A DNA stretch of 64,000 nt, from NCBI RefSeq assembly GCF_019645835.1, contig NZ_CP080998.1, positions 2,542,001 to 2,606,000 of the forward strand. The letters run 5' to 3'. This document shows, in pieces, positions 9,059-17,736 of this stretch (the stretch's first letter is position 1; the number at the start of each line of letters is the position of its first letter). Both the position numbers and the translations under genes were made by a program. The notes beneath the pieces were generated by a model that saw only the letters and a program-made list of their open reading frames with translations, ran no database searches and was not told the DNA's origin. Origin of the DNA: Mycolicibacterium holsaticum DSM 44478 = JCM 12374. GTDB taxonomy: Bacteria; Actinomycetota; Actinomycetes; Mycobacteriales; Mycobacteriaceae.

Positions 9059-9555
9059 ATCTTGGCGATCAGGTCACTGGTGTAGAACTCGGCGGGGTTC
9101 TGCGAGAAGGCGTCGGGGCGGGTGACGAAAACCCACGCGCCGGTGGCGCCCGGTTCGATCGCATCCGACAGCGTCACCGATCCAGCGCCCACCCCGTCGG
9201 TGTGCAAGGTGGTCTGGGCGACGCCGGGATCGCTGCCCCAACACGGCGCCGACGACGGCCTGGGTGCCTGGATCAGCCGTACCTGATACGGCGTGTTCGG
9301 GATCGCCAACACCAGCTGGACGTCAGCGGTCACCCCGGAGCCGTCCGAACGGATATAGGCGGTGGGCCTGCCCTGGCCGGTTGGCCCGTTGTAATCGGTC
9401 TCGCTGAAGTCACATCGACGCAGCACTTGGGAGAACGGCATGAAGACGCCGTCAGCAGCCCCTGCCGTACCGGCTCCGTAGGTCAGTGCAGGCGCAAGAG
9501 GTGCCGCGACAACAGCTGCCGCCGCCATGATCACAACCCGAGTCAATTTTCGCAC
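9055..9555 (-). CDS. Secreted mycobacterial protein of unknown function
   Basis: The 166-residue product starts with a basic n-region (MRKLTR), a hydrophobic Ala/Val core and a cleavage-like AGTAGAADG at about 30-36, so it is probably exported by Sec. The mature part has two Cys (CDF and PCWG), which could form one disulfide, and a beta-rich composition. It resembles small exported proteins found across mycobacteria, but I cannot name a function. It is convergent with the DUF222 gene, sharing stop-codon bases (plus TAG 9056-9058, minus TAG 9055-9057). Confidence 0.8.
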   Translation of the reverse strand: MRKLTRVVIMAAAAVVAAPLAPALTYGAGTAGAADGVFMPFSQVLRRCDFSETDYNGPTGQGRPTAYIRSDGSGVTADVQLVLAIPNTPYQVRLIQAPRPSSAPCWGSDPGVAQTTLHTDGVGAGSVTLSDAIEPGATGAWVFVTRPDAFSQNPAEFYTSDLIAKI

Positions 9556-9638
9556 GTCACTACGTTAAACCACCCGCGAGCCGGGGGGCACCGCTTCGCG
9601 TTCGGTCGCGCGTCGGCGCTGTAAGTACTGTTGAACCC

Positions 9639-10499
9639 ATGTCGGTGGTGCCGGACCTGGACGCCGTGCGCAAGAACCTGGGCCGCAGTCTATTCAGCAT
9701 GGTTGCCGGCCCGGAGGGCCCGGCCAACCGCGCGCAAATCCACGACACCCCAGGGCCGCGATGGTTCGACGAAGACCGGCCGATCCGACGCGTGCACGCT
9801 GACGCGTCCATGTTCGTCGGCGGACTACGCGCACTGCTTCTTCAGTCGTTGCACCCGCTGGCGATGGCGGGTGTGGCCGACCACTCCGACTACCGGGCCG
9901 ACCCGTGGGGGCGTCTGCAGCGCACCAGTACCTTCCTCGCGGTCACCACGTTCGGTCCCGCCACCGACGCTGCGCGCGCCGTGGACCGGGTGCGCGGCAT
10001 CCACCAGCGGGTGCGTGGCGTCGCACCCGACGGGCGGCCGTACCACGCCGTCGACCCGCACCTTCTGGAATGGGTGCACATCGCCGAGACGGACAGCTTC
10101 CTGCTCGCTCACCAACTTTACGGCGCGGCGCCGCTCGACCAACGCGGCCGCGACGCCTACGTCGCCGATACGGCGCGCGTCGCCGTCGCGCTCGGTGTGC
10201 CCGACCCGCCGCGTACCGAAGGTGAACTCGCCCAACGGATCGAGCAGTACCGGCCCGAGTTGTCGAGCACCGCCGCAGCCCGCGACGCCGCCCGGTTCCT
10301 GCTGCTGACTCCCCCGTTACCGCTCGTCGCGCGCGCACCCTACGGCGTACTCGCCGCGACATCGGTGGCGATGCTGCCGGGCTGGGCCAGGAAACCGTTG
10401 CTGCTGCCCTACTTTCCGCCGATCGAGTCGACCGTGATCCGGGCGTCGGGCCGCGTCCTCGTCGGCGGTATCCGCTGGGCGCTCACCGCTGCCCGCTGA
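9639..10499 (+). CDS. MpaB-type oxygenase family protein (DUF2236)
   Basis: The 286-residue protein matches the DUF2236/MpaB-rubber oxygenase family: it carries the early RALLLQSLHPLAMAGV segment, where the conserved His is a haem ligand in latex-clearing relatives, followed by EWVHIAETDSFLLAHQ and a terminal helical region. Family members are haem b oxygenases or fungal enzymes that cut isoprenoid chains; the substrate here is unknown. ATG 9639 is the first reasonable start. It is convergent with the acyl-CoA ligase, with 2 bases between the two stops. Confidence 0.82.
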   Translation: MSVVPDLDAVRKNLGRSLFSMVAGPEGPANRAQIHDTPGPRWFDEDRPIRRVHADASMFVGGLRALLLQSLHPLAMAGVADHSDYRADPWGRLQRTSTFLAVTTFGPATDAARAVDRVRGIHQRVRGVAPDGRPYHAVDPHLLEWVHIAETDSFLLAHQLYGAAPLDQRGRDAYVADTARVAVALGVPDPPRTEGELAQRIEQYRPELSSTAAARDAARFLLLTPPLPLVARAPYGVLAATSVAMLPGWARKPLLLPYFPPIESTVIRASGRVLVGGIRWALTAAR

Positions 10500-10501
10500 C
10501 G

Positions 10502-12133
10502 TCATTCCTGGCACTCGACGACGTCGTAGCCACCCTCGGCGTACTTCAACCGGATCTGCTTCTTGTCGAACTTGCCGACGCTGGTCTTGGGCACCTCGTC
10601 GATGAACGTCCACCGTTCCGGCAACCAAAACCGAGCGACCTGGTCGCGCAGATGATTTCGCAACTCCTCCGGCGTGATCGAGACGCCCTCCTGGACGACG
10701 ACCGCTGCCAGCGGTCGCTCCTGCCACCTCTCGTCGGGCACCGCCACCACGGCCGCTTCCCGTACGGCCGGATGATCCACGATGCGCAACTCCAGTTCCA
10801 CCGAGGAGATCCACTCCCCGCCGGACTTGATGACATCCTTGGCGCGGTCGGTGAGGGTGATGAAGCCCTGCGGGTCGATGCGGCCGACGTCCCCCGTGCG
10901 CAACCAACCGTCGTCGAACTTCTCCGGATCGGCATCGCAGTAGTACGACGCAGTGATCCACGGTCCGCGAATCTCGATCTCGCCCTCTGCTTTTCCGTCG
11001 CTGGGCAACACGTTGCCGTCGTCGTCGACCAAGCGGGTCTCGACCCCGCACATCACCCGGCCCGCCGAGGCGCGCAACGCCCAGTGGTCGGCACCGGTGA
11101 CTTCCGGTGGCGGTGTCGCCACCGCCGCCAACGGTGACGTCTCGGTCATCCCCCAGCCCTGACGGATCATCACCCCGTAGTGCTCCTGATATTCCTTCAT
11201 CATCCCGAGCGGAACCGCTGAACCGCCGCACACCACCAGCCTCAGCGACGAGATGTCGCGGCCAGGGTTGGCGTGCAGGTACTGCAGCACGTCGTTCCAG
11301 ATGGTCGGAACGGCCGCCGCCATCGTCGGGCGGTGCCGTTCGATCATGTCGACCAGCGGAGCGGCCTGCAGAAATCGGTCGGGCAGCAACAGGTCCGCAC
11401 CGGCCATCACCGCCGCATACGGCTGCCCCCAGGCGTTCGCGTGGAACATCGGTACGACGGGCAGCACCCGGTCGCCGTCGGCCAGACCGGTCGCGTTGGC
11501 CGTGCACACCGCCATCGAATGCAGATAGCTCGAGCGGTGGCTGTACACCACACCTTTCGGGTTTCCGGTGGTGCCGCTGGTGTAACACATTGCCGCGGCG
11601 CTCTTCTCATCGAGATCAGGCCAGTCGTAGGAGACCGGTTGACCGTCGATCAGGTCGTCGTAGCGGACCACGTTGCGGCCGGACTCCTCGAGCGGGCCCA
11701 GATCACCCGCACCCACCGCGACCACAGTGTGCACCGACGTCATCGCAGGCAGCATGGGTGCGAGCAGCGGAGCCAACGACATGTCCACCAGCACAACCGA
11801 ATCCTCGGCCTGGTTGGCGATGAACGTGAGCTGCTCAGCCGTCAGCCGGATGTTGAGGGTGTGCAGCACCGCGCCCATACACGGTGCGGCGAAGTATGCC
11901 TCCAGGTGTTCCTGGTTGTTCCACATGAACGTGGCGACCCGCTGACCGGGTTTCACGCCGAGCCCCCGCAGCCCGTGAGCGAGCTGGGCCACCCGCGTCC
12001 CGAACTCGCCGTAGTTGGTCTCCCGGTAGCCCTCAGCCGTCGCGGTGATGACTTTGCGGCTCGAGTGCAACCCGGTGCCGTGCCGGAGAATCCCCGTCAC
12101 GGTCAACGGAAAGTCTTGCATCGTGCTGTCCAT
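10502..12133 (-). CDS. FadD-type fatty acid-CoA ligase (AMP-binding)
   Basis: The 543-residue enzyme is a complete ANL-superfamily acyl-CoA ligase: P-loop [32 protein letters not shown] (ribose-binding Asp), the hinge near [13 protein letters not shown], and the C-terminal catalytic Lys in TSVGKFDKK. It probably activates medium- or long-chain or branched acids to CoA esters by an acyl-AMP intermediate. The start is set at ATG 12133 because GGGAG lies 6-10 bases upstream; the frame stays open further 5' but codes for nothing family-like. A divergent small gene and a hairpin lie upstream. The exact FadD number cannot be assigned. Confidence 0.9.
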   Translation of the reverse strand: MDSTMQDFPLTVTGILRHGTGLHSSRKVITATAEGYRETNYGEFGTRVAQLAHGLRGLGVKPGQRVATFMWNNQEHLEAYFAAPCMGAVLHTLNIRLTAEQLTFIANQAEDSVVLVDMSLAPLLAPMLPAMTSVHTVVAVGAGDLGPLEESGRNVVRYDDLIDGQPVSYDWPDLDEKSAAAMCYTSGTTGNPKGVVYSHRSSYLHSMAVCTANATGLADGDRVLPVVPMFHANAWGQPYAAVMAGADLLLPDRFLQAAPLVDMIERHRPTMAAAVPTIWNDVLQYLHANPGRDISSLRLVVCGGSAVPLGMMKEYQEHYGVMIRQGWGMTETSPLAAVATPPPEVTGADHWALRASAGRVMCGVETRLVDDDGNVLPSDGKAEGEIEIRGPWITASYYCDADPEKFDDGWLRTGDVGRIDPQGFITLTDRAKDVIKSGGEWISSVELELRIVDHPAVREAAVVAVPDERWQERPLAAVVVQEGVSITPEELRNHLRDQVARFWLPERWTFIDEVPKTSVGKFDKKQIRLKYAEGGYDVVECQE

Positions 12134-12212
12134 GAACCACTCCCACGACAATGCCGGCGTCCGTTGAGCGCCATGATGGCCGATGCCGCGGCGGTTCGGC
12201 AGGAAACGATAA

Positions 12213-12236
12213 AAAGGCGCATGACCATGCGCTTTT
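12213..12236. promoter_or_regulatory. Hairpin/palindrome with T-runs on both sides in a divergent intergenic region
   Basis: GCGCAT-GACC-ATGCGC is a perfect 6-bp stem, extended by one G-T and three A-T pairs, and flanked by AAAAA on the left and TTTTCTTC on the right. It looks like a bidirectional intrinsic terminator, yet sits between two divergent starts (12133 minus, 12254 plus), where an operator or attenuator would be expected. Confidence 0.45.
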
Positions 12237-12253
12237 CTTCTACCGTTTGAAGG

Positions 12254-12493
12254 GTGGAAGCACACCCTGTAAAAGCCCCCGACCTGATCCCGGTCGAGGC
12301 ACTGCGCTCAGGGGACCCCATTACCGACGTCAACGGTGGCGGTCAGCATTACAAGGTGTTGGAATCCAAGGACCTCGGCGAAGGCTGCGTGGTCCTGGAA
12401 CTGGAATCCAAGGCCAACGATCAGTTGCGGGTGATCGAGATGTCGTTTCCCGCGGGGTATGAGATGGGCAGATCTCCTCGCCACTTCTGGTAG
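12254..12493 (+). CDS. Small conserved-looking protein of unknown function
   Basis: This 79-residue ORF starts at GTG 12254 and has coding-like third positions. The product (IPVEALRSGDPITDVNGGGQHYKVLES in its first half, then LRVIEMSFPAGYEM) reads like a small soluble beta-rich domain. No motif, signal peptide or membrane segment is visible. It follows the hairpin at 12213 and precedes a hotdog-like gene by about 60 bases, so the two may be co-transcribed. I do not recognise the family. Confidence 0.6.
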   Translation: MEAHPVKAPDLIPVEALRSGDPITDVNGGGQHYKVLESKDLGEGCVVLELESKANDQLRVIEMSFPAGYEMGRSPRHFW

Positions 12494-12555
12494 CTTCCGC
12501 CGGTGCGACCGGCTTACATGATTAGCTCAGCGTGTAAACACCGATGGGAGCGCAC

Positions 12556-13404
12556 ATGCTGCGAGATATCCGTGAGCTGACCGATTCGCCGGAAGAGTAC
12601 GCCGCTGAACTGCGCCGCCGTTGGGGCGGCCTATTGAGCTATCGCTACATCGGACGGCATCACGCGCAGATGGACCTCGGGCCCGAGGACAACACCGTTC
12701 CGCTGCGCCGCGACATGCGCAACGCCACCGGCGGCTTGCTGTTCGCGCCGTTGGGTATCTGCGCGCCCGAGAGCGGGCACATGTCGGATCTGGAGGCGGT
12801 GCCCAACCCCGTCATCCATTCGTGTCAGATCCTTGATCCCGGCCGCGACGTCGCGCGCATCGAGATCATCTCCGAGGAACTTCGCCGCGGCCGCCAGATG
12901 GGGTACAGCCGCGCGACGATCGTCGACGCCGACCATCCCGACCGGGTGCTCGCGTTGATCGAGGGTCAGGGCGTCAGCATCGGCACCCCGCCCGAGGGGC
13001 TCGAGCGGATGGAGGCCAACCCCCTCGAGGTGGTCGACTCCCCTGACCTGCCCGCACTGTGGCAGGTGTTCGGCGGGTTCCGCAGGGACGACGGGCACTG
13101 GGCGCTGCCCGAACTCGCCGTCGAGGTCGCCTCGCCGGATGCGGCGCTGCACATCGGACCGCAGTTCGTCATGCTCGAGACGGCCGCCGTCGACGCCGCC
13201 GCCACGCTCGCGGGCACCGACCGGATCCAGGGCGTCTCGAACCACGTCATGTTCCTGGCCCGCGGTAAGGCAGGCCCTTTCCGGCTGCAGACCGAACCGG
13301 TGTCGGGCACGGACGGCACCGTCGCGGTGCGCGTGCACATGCACGACGAAGGGGTCGACGATCGGCTCGTCACGGTGGGGTCCTACCAGTTCCGCGTGGT
13401 GTAA
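12556..13404 (+). CDS. Probable hotdog-fold thioesterase-like protein
   Basis: The 282-residue protein has two halves of about 130 residues, each with the helix-then-sheet rhythm of hotdog domains (first half GGLLFAPLGICAPESGH; second half LPELAVEVASPDAALHIGPQF). No catalytic signature is strong enough to name a substrate; acyl-CoA thioesterase-like activity is the best guess. GGAG at 12547-12550 is well spaced for ATG 12556, so I prefer it over in-frame ATG 12544. The downstream alpha/beta hydrolase starts 36 bases after its stop, so they may form a transcription unit. Confidence 0.7.
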   Translation: MLRDIRELTDSPEEYAAELRRRWGGLLSYRYIGRHHAQMDLGPEDNTVPLRRDMRNATGGLLFAPLGICAPESGHMSDLEAVPNPVIHSCQILDPGRDVARIEIISEELRRGRQMGYSRATIVDADHPDRVLALIEGQGVSIGTPPEGLERMEANPLEVVDSPDLPALWQVFGGFRRDDGHWALPELAVEVASPDAALHIGPQFVMLETAAVDAAATLAGTDRIQGVSNHVMFLARGKAGPFRLQTEPVSGTDGTVAVRVHMHDEGVDDRLVTVGSYQFRVV

Positions 13405-13440
13405 ACGCAGGCCACACGTCGGGCGTGAGACAATTTCGGT

Positions 13441-14364
13441 ATGTCTGTCGCAATCGCCCGACCAAAGCTCGAGGGCAATATCGTCGTCGGTGACGACCGT
13501 CGTATCGGCTTCGCCGAGTTCGGCGACCCGCGGGGCCGCCCCGTCTTCTGGCTGCACGGCACCCCCGGCGCGCGTCGCCAGATTCCGATGGAGGCTCGGG
13601 TCTTCGCCGAGCGCTCGGCGATCCGGCTGATCGGTGTCGACCGGCCCGGCATCGGTTCGTCCACCCCGCACCAGTACCGCTGCGTGCTGTCGTTCGCCGA
13701 CGACCTGCGGATCATCGCCGACACCCTCGGCATCGACAAGATGGTCGTGGTCGGCCTGTCCGGCGGCGGCCCCTACACGCTGGGCACGGCGGCGGCGATG
13801 CCCAATCGCGTCGTGGCCGCGGGCGTCATCGGCGGTGTGGCGCCGACCGTCGGCCCCGACGCCATCACCGGCGGGTTGATGGGCAACGTCGGATCGCGCG
13901 TGGCGCCGCTGCTGCAGGTGGCCGGCACCCCGATCGGGCTGGCCGCCAGCGCGCTGATCCGGCTGATCCGGCCGGTGGCCTCGCCCGCCGCCGACCTGTA
14001 CGGCCGGGTGTCACCGGAGGCGGACCGGCTCTTGCTGGCCCGCCCGGAGGTCAAGGCGATGTTTCTCGACGACATCCTCCACGGCAGCCGCAAGCAGATG
14101 GCCGCGCCGTTCTCCGACATCGTCGGGTTCGCCAGGGACTGGGGGTTCCGGCTGCAGGACATCGAGGTGCCCGTGCGCTGGTGGCACGGCGACGCCGACC
14201 ACATCGTCCCCTATGCCCACGGACAGCATGTGGTGTCGAAGCTCGCCGACGCCGAGCTCTACCCCATGCCGGGGGAAAGCCACCTTGCCGGCTTGGGCCG
14301 TGCCGAGGAGATCCTGCAGACCATGACGAAGGTCTGGGACGAGTACTCGAAGATCAGCGTTTGA
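13441..14364 (+). CDS. Alpha/beta hydrolase
   Basis: The 307-residue protein is a typical alpha/beta hydrolase: oxyanion segment FWLHGTPGAR near residue 37, nucleophile elbow GLSGGGP (Ser near 105), acid in WHGDADHIVPY and His in ESHLAGLG. A lid-like insertion follows the nucleophile, with hydrophobic helices at about 140-190. Substrate cannot be deduced; lipid or ester hydrolysis is likely. It follows the hotdog protein closely and its last 11 bases overlap the convergent small gene. Confidence 0.88.
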   Translation: MSVAIARPKLEGNIVVGDDRRIGFAEFGDPRGRPVFWLHGTPGARRQIPMEARVFAERSAIRLIGVDRPGIGSSTPHQYRCVLSFADDLRIIADTLGIDKMVVVGLSGGGPYTLGTAAAMPNRVVAAGVIGGVAPTVGPDAITGGLMGNVGSRVAPLLQVAGTPIGLAASALIRLIRPVASPAADLYGRVSPEADRLLLARPEVKAMFLDDILHGSRKQMAAPFSDIVGFARDWGFRLQDIEVPVRWWHGDADHIVPYAHGQHVVSKLADAELYPMPGESHLAGLGRAEEILQTMTKVWDEYSKISV

Positions 14365-14578
14365 GCCAGCCCACGACCGTGCCGAGGTCCCGCGAATAGG
14401 CCATCAGGACGTCGTCCTGGTACAGCGCGCCGCCGCTGATCGCGTCGTCGCCCTGCCAGATGACGTGCACGCGCACCGGGCTGCGGGTGTAGTAGTCGAC
14501 CCGGTCCGAGTCCCTGCGGTGCCATCCGGCCTGCGTGGCGAAGTCGGATAGCTCCCCTCGTTCGACGATTGTCGTCAT
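14354..14578 (-). CDS. Small conserved-type protein of unknown function with a strong ribosome site
   Basis: A 74-residue ORF starts at ATG 14578, preceded at ideal spacing by GAGGAGGAA, one of the best Shine-Dalgarno sequences in the window. The product (MTTIVERGELSDFATQAGW, then YTRSPVRVHVIWQGDDAIS and a C-terminal LGTVVGWLKR) looks like a small soluble alpha/beta protein. It is encoded opposite the end of the alpha/beta hydrolase and diverges from the macrodomain gene by 42 bases. No family function recognised. Confidence 0.75.
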   Translation of the reverse strand: MTTIVERGELSDFATQAGWHRRDSDRVDYYTRSPVRVHVIWQGDDAISGGALYQDDVLMAYSRDLGTVVGWLKR

Positions 14579-14620
14579 TAGGTATTCCTCCTCTGTCGCC
14601 CGGCGAGAGACGATACCCGC

Positions 14621-15118
14621 ATGATCGAACTCGAGGTGCTGCAGGCCGACGTGACCCAACTCGACGTCGACGCGATCACCAACGCGGCCAACACCCAACT
14701 CCGGCACGGCGGCGGGGTGGCCGCCGCGATCGCCCGCGCCGGTGGTGCCGAACTGCAACGTGAGTCAAGACAGAAGGCGCCGATCGGGCTGGGCGAGGCG
14801 GTCGAAACCACCGCGGGTGACATGCCCGCGCAATACGTCATCCACGCCGCGACGATGGAACTCGGCGGGCCGACGTCGGCGGAGATCATCGAGCGCGCCA
14901 CCCGCTCGACGCTGGCCAAGGCCGACGAACTCGGTTGCCGTTCTTTGGCTTTGGTGGCGTTCGGGACGGGTGTCGGCGGGTTCCCGCTCGAGGAGGCCGC
15001 CCGGCTGATGGTCGGCGCGGTCCGTGGCCATGAGCCGCACAGCCTGCAGCGGGTGGTGTTCGCCGTCCACGGCGCCGCCGCCGAACGCGCGTTCGCGGCC
15101 GAAGTGCGACCCGGTTAG
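14621..15118 (+). CDS. Macrodomain protein (ADP-ribose binding/hydrolase family)
   Basis: The 165-residue protein is a single macrodomain: [18 protein letters not shown] followed by [14 protein letters not shown] forms the ADP-ribose-binding and catalytic Asn loop, and [19 protein letters not shown] the phosphate-binding glycine loop. Such proteins bind or remove ADP-ribose or O-acetyl-ADP-ribose. Its stop overlaps that of cinA (TAG 15116-15118 against TAA 15115-15117). CinA also acts on nucleotide pyrophosphates, so the convergent pair may share a nucleotide-repair theme, but this is inference. Confidence 0.88.
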   Translation: MIELEVLQADVTQLDVDAITNAANTQLRHGGGVAAAIARAGGAELQRESRQKAPIGLGEAVETTAGDMPAQYVIHAATMELGGPTSAEIIERATRSTLAKADELGCRSLALVAFGTGVGGFPLEEAARLMVGAVRGHEPHSLQRVVFAVHGAAAERAFAAEVRPG

Positions 15119-16404
15119 GCCCCGTCGGCGGCCAGCGTGCGGCGCAACATATGCATCGCGACGGTGGTCGAGCGCTCGCGGACGTCCGCGCGGTCACCCG
15201 GCAGCTGCAGGGTGCGCGTCACGGTGCGCCCATCGGCCAATTTCAGGCTGAAACACACTGTGCCCACCGGCTTTTCGGTGGTGCCGCCGCCGGGACCTGC
15301 GATGCCGGTGATCGCGACGGCGGTGTCGGCGCTGAAGCGCCGCAACGCGCCGTCGGCCATGGCTTCGGCAACGGGCTCCGACACCGCGCCGTGCGTTTCG
15401 ATCAACCCGGGGTCGACGCCGAGAAGCTCCGACTTGGCTTCGTTGGAGTACGACACCACCCCCCCGGCGACGTAGGCCGACGACCCGGCCCGGTCGGTGA
15501 GCCGCGCCGCCAGCAGCCCGGCCGTGCACGATTCCGCGGTGGCGATCCAGCGCCCGGCCAGCAGGTCGGCCACCTGCTCGTCGACGGTGGAACCGTCTTC
15601 GGAGAAGATCTCGTGGCCATGGCGTTGCCGCATGAGGGTCATCAGGTCCGCGTACGTGGCGGCCGCATCGGGTTCGTAGCGCGTCACGATTTCGAGCTCA
15701 CCGCGGCGCAGACAGGTGGTGATCTCGAGGCGGTCGAAGCCGTCGATGCGCTGTTCGGCCTCACGCAGTGTCTCGGCGAGCCCGGATTCGGGCAGCCCGA
15801 ACATCCGGACCATCTCCTGCCGGTACTTGGTGCGGCCGGCGATCGCCTCCTGTACGGCCGGGGTTTGCACGGCGACTTGCCACATCGGCTGCAGTTCGCG
15901 CGGCGGGCCGGGCAGCACCACGACCGTCGGTTTGCCCGGAACCACCACCCCGGGGGCCGTGCCGACCGGGTCCAGCACGTGCGCACCCTCGGGGATCAGG
16001 GCCTGCTTGCGGTTGGCCGCGCGCAGGGCCTCGGCGTCCACGTCGGGAAAGCGCACCATCAGGCGCGCCACGATGTCGGCGACCATCGCCTCCACCCGGC
16101 TGTCCAGCTTGAGTTCGCGGTCACAGAACCGGGCGACGGTCGCGACGGTCATGTCGTCGGCGGTCGGGCCGAGGCCGCCGGTCGTGACGATCAGGTCCAC
16201 GCCCTCGGCGGCCAGGAACCGCAGCTGGGCCTCGATGTCGGAGGGCCGGTCGCCGCAGATCGTGATGTGTGCCAGCTCGACACCCAGCTCGAGGAGGCGG
16301 TCGGCGACCCAGGGCCCGTTGCGGTCCTGGACGCGGCCCGTGAGGACCTCGGTGCCAGTGACGACGATGCCCGCGCGCGCGCTCACGAGCACGACACTAC
16401 GCAC
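15115..16404 (-). CDS. cinA: CinA family protein (nucleotide pyrophosphatase / NMN deamidase type)
   Basis: The 429-residue protein has both CinA domains. The N-terminal MoaB-like part (about 8-170) carries [14 protein letters not shown] and [11 protein letters not shown]; the C-terminal deamidase-like part (about 265-425) carries [10 protein letters not shown] and [11 protein letters not shown], giving the Ser, Tyr and Lys expected at the active site, and [10 protein letters not shown]. In mycobacteria CinA cleaves NAD-drug adducts and promotes tolerance to isoniazid-class drugs and nitroimidazoles (family knowledge). Start may be ATG 16404 or GTG 16386; conserved sequence begins soon after the latter. 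Confidence 0.9.
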   Translation of the reverse strand: MRSVVLVSARAGIVVTGTEVLTGRVQDRNGPWVADRLLELGVELAHITICGDRPSDIEAQLRFLAAEGVDLIVTTGGLGPTADDMTVATVARFCDRELKLDSRVEAMVADIVARLMVRFPDVDAEALRAANRKQALIPEGAHVLDPVGTAPGVVVPGKPTVVVLPGPPRELQPMWQVAVQTPAVQEAIAGRTKYRQEMVRMFGLPESGLAETLREAEQRIDGFDRLEITTCLRRGELEIVTRYEPDAAATYADLMTLMRQRHGHEIFSEDGSTVDEQVADLLAGRWIATAESCTAGLLAARLTDRAGSSAYVAGGVVSYSNEAKSELLGVDPGLIETHGAVSEPVAEAMADGALRRFSADTAVAITGIAGPGGGTTEKPVGTVCFSLKLADGRTVTRTLQLPGDRADVRERSTTVAMHMLRRTLAADGA

Positions 16405-16443
16405 ACCCGGCGCCGAACCCGCAGCCCGGTAATGTCGTTACCC

Positions 16444-16830
16444 ATGACGGCGCCGAAGTCGCTACGCGAACTGTTCGATCAGCTCGGACTGGCCGAGGTC
16501 CCGTCGTCCGACGACACCGTCGTCATGGAGATGCCCGTCGACGAGCGGACCGTCAACACCGCAGGCGGGCTGCAGGGCGGATTGATCGCCACGATGGCCG
16601 ACGTGACGGCGGGCCAACTCGCATCGCGGGCGACCCCGTTCGGGCTTGCCATCGCCACCACGGACCTGTTCATCCGCTACCTGCGTCCGATCAAGGTGGG
16701 CCCCGCCCGTGCCGTGGCCCGCATCCTGCGCACGGGTAAGCGTTCGGTGGTGGTGCAGGTCGACATCTACCGCGGTAGCGACGACGAGGTCTGCGCCACC
16801 GCGACGGTCAACTTCGCCGCGGTCGACTGA
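16444..16830 (+). CDS. PaaI-type hotdog thioesterase
   Basis: The 128-residue protein is a single hotdog domain with the PaaI/YdiI signature NTAGGLQGGLIATMADVTAG and the following strands DLFIRYLRPIKVGPARAVARI. It would hydrolyse acyl- or aryl-CoA. ATG 16432 is an alternative start 12 bases upstream. It diverges from cinA with 39 bases between starts and is convergent with the SDR gene. Confidence 0.85.
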   Translation: MTAPKSLRELFDQLGLAEVPSSDDTVVMEMPVDERTVNTAGGLQGGLIATMADVTAGQLASRATPFGLAIATTDLFIRYLRPIKVGPARAVARILRTGKRSVVVQVDIYRGSDDEVCATATVNFAAVD

Positions 16831-16916
16831 GCCTCTTTTTCAACGCCGAGTGTGTGCTCGACGCACGCTTGCGGCGCCCGACGCGTGCGGGTAACCCACG
16901 TTCGGCGGCGCCGGGG

Positions 16917-17666
16917 TCAGCCCGTCGGCAGTTGCTTGTGGGGCACGTCGGCGACCAGGCCGCCGTCCATCACGAACTCGGCGCCGGTGGCGAACGAGGA
17001 TTCGTCGCTGGCCAGGAACAGCACGAACGTCGCCACCTCGTCGGGGGTGCCGGGCCGGCCCAGCGGGGCCTGCACCATGTCCTCGGGCAGGTGCTTGGTC
17101 ATCGGGGTCCGGATGAAGCCCGGGTGGATCGAGTTGACGCGGATCTTGTTGTGCGCCAATTCGAGTGCCGCCGACTTGGTCAGCCCGCGCACCGCCCACT
17201 TGGAGGCGACGTAGCTGTGCACCCAGGCGGCCCCGCGCAGCCCTTCGATGGACGAGACGTTGATGATGGAGCCGCCGCCTGCGGTGGTCATCGGCTCGAT
17301 GACCGCCTTGATGCCCAGCATGGTGCCGGTCAGGTTGACGTCCAGGACGTTCTGCCACTTCTGGACGTCCAGGGTCTTCAACGGCCCCAGCGCGACAATG
17401 CCGGCATTGTTGACCAGCACGTTGAGCGTGCCGAAGTTTTGGGTCGCGGTCGAAACCGCGGCCTCCCACTGGTCGAAGTCCGTGACGTCGAGGTGCACAT
17501 AGCGCGCCGCGGATCCGAGTTCGTCGGCCAGCGCCTTGCCCTCGTCGTCGAGGATGTCGCCGATGACGACCTTGGCGCCCTCGCCCACCAGCATCCGGGC
17601 GTGCGCGGCGCCCATACCCCTGGCGCCACCGCTGATAAGTGCAACTTTTCCGTCCACGCGTCCCAT
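16917..17666 (-). CDS. Short-chain dehydrogenase/reductase, hydroxysteroid dehydrogenase type (FabG3-like)
   Basis: The 249-residue enzyme is a classical SDR: cofactor loop SGGARGMG, NNAG at about 88-91, catalytic Ser in INVSSIEG, and YVASK (Tyr and Lys). Much of the sequence (SGGARGMGAAHARMLV, LDVNLTG, SIINVSSIEGL, DEVATFVLFLASDESSFATG) closely recalls M. tuberculosis FabG3/Rv2002, a 3-alpha/20-beta-hydroxysteroid dehydrogenase. ATG 17666 fits the usual MGRVDGKVAL beginning. A perfect KstR-type operator lies 35 bases upstream between this gene and the divergent DapB-like gene, which supports a role in sterol metabolism. Confidence 0.88.
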   Translation of the reverse strand: MGRVDGKVALISGGARGMGAAHARMLVGEGAKVVIGDILDDEGKALADELGSAARYVHLDVTDFDQWEAAVSTATQNFGTLNVLVNNAGIVALGPLKTLDVQKWQNVLDVNLTGTMLGIKAVIEPMTTAGGGSIINVSSIEGLRGAAWVHSYVASKWAVRGLTKSAALELAHNKIRVNSIHPGFIRTPMTKHLPEDMVQAPLGRPGTPDEVATFVLFLASDESSFATGAEFVMDGGLVADVPHKQLPTG

Positions 17667-17700
17667 GAGGGGCCAGGTTACAGGGCGCACGTGCTACAAG

Positions 17701-17714
17701 TAGAACCTGTTCCA
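17701..17714. promoter_or_regulatory. KstR-type operator (TAGAACCTGTTCCA)
   Basis: This is a perfect 14/14 match to TnnAACnnGTTnnA, the published binding motif of KstR, the TetR-family repressor of cholesterol catabolism. It lies 23 bases before the DapB-like start and 35 bases before the divergent SDR start, so one site could control both. Confidence 0.75.
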
Positions 17715-17736
17715 GTTCGGGCGAAGGGAATCAGCC

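Noticed and set aside
12134..12265. N-terminal extension of the acyl-CoA ligase to 12265
   Set aside because: The added residues show no family similarity, would cross the hairpin, and a good ribosome site precedes ATG 12133.
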